Origin: an uncultured Bacillaceae bacterium
GTDB taxonomy: Bacteria; Bacillota; Bacilli; Bacillales; Caldibacillaceae
NCBI GenBank assembly: GCA_937983015.1
Contig: CALKAK010000090.1
Location: 1 to 8,167 of the forward strand
Direction of reading: 5' to 3'
DNA length: 8,167 nucleotides
The position numbers and the translations under genes were made by a program. This document shows, in pieces, positions 6,678 to 8,167 of the stretch. Every line of letters starts with the position of its first letter. The first letter of the stretch is position 1. The notes beneath the pieces were generated by a model, which worked only from the letters and a program-made list of their open reading frames with translations, did no database searches and was not told the origin of the DNA.

Positions 6678-6734
6678 CCTCCCTGTCAGCTGAGAAATTC
6701 AGGGTACGAAAGCAGTTGAATCTGCATCTGGAGG
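6678..6734 (+). promoter_or_regulatory. Possible SD-masking leader fold of the MFS gene
   Basis: CCTCC (6678-6682) is complementary to GGAGG (6730-6734), the SD of the MFS gene. Between them lie CCCTG/CAGGG (6681-6685 with 6700-6704) and GCAG/CTGC (6712-6715 with 6722-6725). The first inner stem shares two bases with the outer pairing, so masked and open forms would compete. It matches no riboswitch class I know. Confidence 0.22.
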
Positions 6735-6742
6735 TAATCTTG

Positions 6743-7921
6743 ATGAATAAGCGCATTTATTTTTTGGCGGTCATCGCTTTTATCACCGGTATGGTCGAAT
6801 TGATGGTCAGTGGAATCCTTGATTTAATCGCGAACGATTTAGATATCACTCTCGCTGAGGCCGGTTCCCTCATCACTGTATTTTCATTTATCTATGCCGT
6901 CATCTCACCGGTGTTACTCGTACTAACCGCTAAAATGGAACGTAAGCGATTGATTTTAATTTGTTTATACATATTTTTATTCGGTACGGTTCTGACCGTC
7001 TTCGGTCCGAACTATTTAGTCGTCTTTATCGCCCGGATCATCCAGGCGATTAGTAGTTCATTATTAGTGCTTTTATGTATTGTCATCGCACCGAATATCG
7101 TGCGTAAAGAGTATCGGGGGCGGGCGATTGGTATTGTCTCTATGGGAACGAGTGCCTCCCTAGTCCTAGGCATACCAATAGGAATCTATCTCGGTTCTAC
7201 TTTTGGTTGGCGGGCGCCATTTATCCTGATTACCTTGTTAACCGTAATGGCTATCATCGGTGTCCATTTTTTGATGGAAAAGGTTGTCTCCCGACCGGCA
7301 ACACCTTTAAAATCACTGCTAAAATCACTGCTACTTGGCTTAAAAAATTTAAAACTATTCCTCGCTCTGTTCACAACGTTCTTGTATATGGCAGGACATA
7401 CCGTTTTGTACGCGTATTTTAAGCCCTATTTGCACCATACGACCGACTTTTCGATTACGTGGATCGGTATTTTGTACTTTATTTTTGGTTTGGCGGCTGT
7501 TACCGGTGGGGGACTTGGCGGATTAGTCAGTGATTTAATTGGTTCACAACGGACGATTGTCGTTAGTCTCGTTCTGTTCGATTTCGTTTTCTTCATCTTA
7601 CCTGTCGCGAATATCACACCGTGGCTTTATTTAATCACCATCATTTTTTGGGGAATGTTGAGCTGGGGCATTTCTCCTGCGATGCAAAGTTATTTAATCG
7701 AAACGATTCCAGAAGCTGGAGATATCATGCAAAGTTTAAACAATTCAGCTCTACATTTAGGAATTGCGTTTGGATCGCTTGTTGGTGGAATGGTTGTCGA
7801 CAAACTGTCCATTGAAGAGAATCCGTACGTAGCAGGGGGACTCGTCATGATCGGTTTAATAACTGCGATTCTATCCATCCGGACAACGCTCGCAATATCG
7901 CATGAAGTAAAAAGATTGTAA
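6743..7921 (+). CDS. Major facilitator transporter, PbuE-like DHA1 family
   Basis: This inner-membrane exporter has 392 residues and about 12 hydrophobic helices, the normal size. It starts at ATG 6743, seven bases after GGAGGT (6730-6735); the open frame continues upstream but has no other usable start. From memory it aligns along its length with B. subtilis PbuE, a purine base and nucleoside efflux pump: VELMVSGILDLIANDLDIT (18-36), LTAKMERKRL (61-70) at the loop after helix 2, IAPNIVRKEYRGRAIGI, GIPIGIYLGSTFGWR ending near 157, GGLVSDLIGS ending near 268, and AMQSYLIETIPEAGDIMQS. An efflux role is likely; purines as substrate are only suggested, since related DHA1 pumps carry sugars or drugs. 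Unlike pbuE of B. subtilis, no adenine riboswitch is visible upstream. It diverges from the CotD-like gene and ends at its own terminator. Confidence 0.88.
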   Translation: MNKRIYFLAVIAFITGMVELMVSGILDLIANDLDITLAEAGSLITVFSFIYAVISPVLLVLTAKMERKRLILICLYIFLFGTVLTVFGPNYLVVFIARIIQAISSSLLVLLCIVIAPNIVRKEYRGRAIGIVSMGTSASLVLGIPIGIYLGSTFGWRAPFILITLLTVMAIIGVHFLMEKVVSRPATPLKSLLKSLLLGLKNLKLFLALFTTFLYMAGHTVLYAYFKPYLHHTTDFSITWIGILYFIFGLAAVTGGGLGGLVSDLIGSQRTIVVSLVLFDFVFFILPVANITPWLYLITIIFWGMLSWGISPAMQSYLIETIPEAGDIMQSLNNSALHLGIAFGSLVGGMVVDKLSIEENPYVAGGLVMIGLITAILSIRTTLAISHEVKRL

Positions 7922-7958
7922 AAAATACCATCCGTAAGGTATGCGGATGGCATTTTTT
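7920..7958. terminator. Bidirectional terminator between MFS gene and clpB
   Basis: Arms at 7920-7934 and 7944-7958 form 15 pairs with a single A-C mismatch (7927/7951), around a nine-base loop. An A6 and a T6 tract at the base let it terminate transcripts from both sides. It overlaps the last two bases of the MFS stop and the first two bases of the clpB stop, so the convergent genes are packed onto one hairpin. Confidence 0.88.
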
Positions 7959-8167
7959 AACGATTTACGAGTATATGGAGATCATCGTTTTCCACAGTAA
8001 CGGTTATCCGATCGTTTTCGGTAACTTCACCGGCAATGATCGACCGGGCCACTTTCGTTTCTAAATCACGCTGCATGAAGCGTCTGAGGGGCCGGGCACC
8101 GAATTGTGGTTCATAGCCGTATCTCGCGATATATTCTTTTGCTTGTTCATCAAGTTGTAAAGTGATT
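7957..8167 (-). CDS. clpB: ClpB-type AAA+ disaggregase, C-terminal fragment
   Basis: Only the last 69 codons are present; the gene continues beyond the right edge. The fragment contains YGYEPQFGARPLRRFMQRDLE, the C-terminal D2 small-domain signature of Clp/Hsp100 ATPases with the sensor-2 GARPLRR arginine, followed by TKVARSIIAGEV and a short beta-strand tail. The QR-[DE]-LE...A..I..GE wording fits ClpB better than ClpC (QK.VED..SE..L.G) or ClpE. ClpB forms a cytoplasmic hexamer that works with DnaK to rescue aggregated proteins. Truncation is due to the window edge, and the stop codon lies within the shared terminator. Any heat-shock promoter would be outside the window. Confidence 0.85.
   Translation of the reverse strand, partial: ITLQLDEQAKEYIARYGYEPQFGARPLRRFMQRDLETKVARSIIAGEVTENDRITVTVENDDLHILVNR

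Noticed and set aside
6641..6742. N-terminal extension of the MFS protein from TTG 6641
   Set aside because: No SD precedes it, the added 34 residues are not like the family, and ATG 6743 has a strong SD at the right distance and aligns with the PbuE N-terminus.
6641..6742. Purine riboswitch upstream of the PbuE-like gene
   Set aside because: The fragment TATATGGATAAATATGG superficially recalls the aptamer, but the conserved loop sequences (such as the CTACC loop) and the closing stem are missing.
1..8167. CRISPR array, tRNA, rRNA, insertion sequence or phage attachment site
   Set aside because: No spaced direct-repeat array, no cloverleaf or rRNA motifs, no transposase and no terminal inverted repeats were seen.

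Overview
The window looks like a chromosomal segment of a spore-forming, low-to-moderate GC Bacillaceae-type Firmicute. The evidence is strong AAAGGAGG-type ribosome binding sites, GTG and TTG starts, a CotD-like spore coat protein, a PbuE-like purine efflux relative, a broken member of the Lin0512 family and a ClpB C-terminus. I cannot name the species.

Layout. Positions 1-66 hold the tail of an unidentified upstream transcript, ending in a probable terminator. Positions 222-584 hold a decayed Lin0512-family gene with three frameshifts. A 282-base AT-rich gap follows. Near its right end is a good sigma-A-type promoter (806-833) whose -35 element and spacer are covered by a near-perfect palindrome. 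That promoter drives a tight operon: a MacB/LolD-type ABC ATPase (867-1568), a giant FtsX/MacB-type permease (1568-5050) whose ATG overlaps the ATPase stop, and a TetR-family repressor (5061-5645). A macrodomain protein, probably an ADP-ribose-type deacetylase (5699-6259), follows 53 bases later, and a perfect 20-bp bidirectional terminator closes the run.

To the right, a small CotD-like coat gene on the minus strand (6321-6527) diverges from a PbuE-like 12-TM major facilitator (6743-7921). Their shared 215-base intergenic region contains two inverted repeats and a possible SD-masking leader fold. A second bidirectional terminator separates the transporter from the C-terminal 69 codons of clpB on the minus strand, which run off the window.

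How the parts may work together. The TetR protein is the obvious candidate to bind the palindrome and control its own operon, with a ligand of the transporter as a possible inducer. The most unusual part is the permease. Between its first two membrane helices it carries two long coiled-coil arms of strictly seven-residue repeats, joined by a roughly 100-residue tip. This predicts a stalk projecting into the cell wall. The substrate is unknown. Nothing seen here proves a link between the transporter and the macrodomain protein beyond adjacency.
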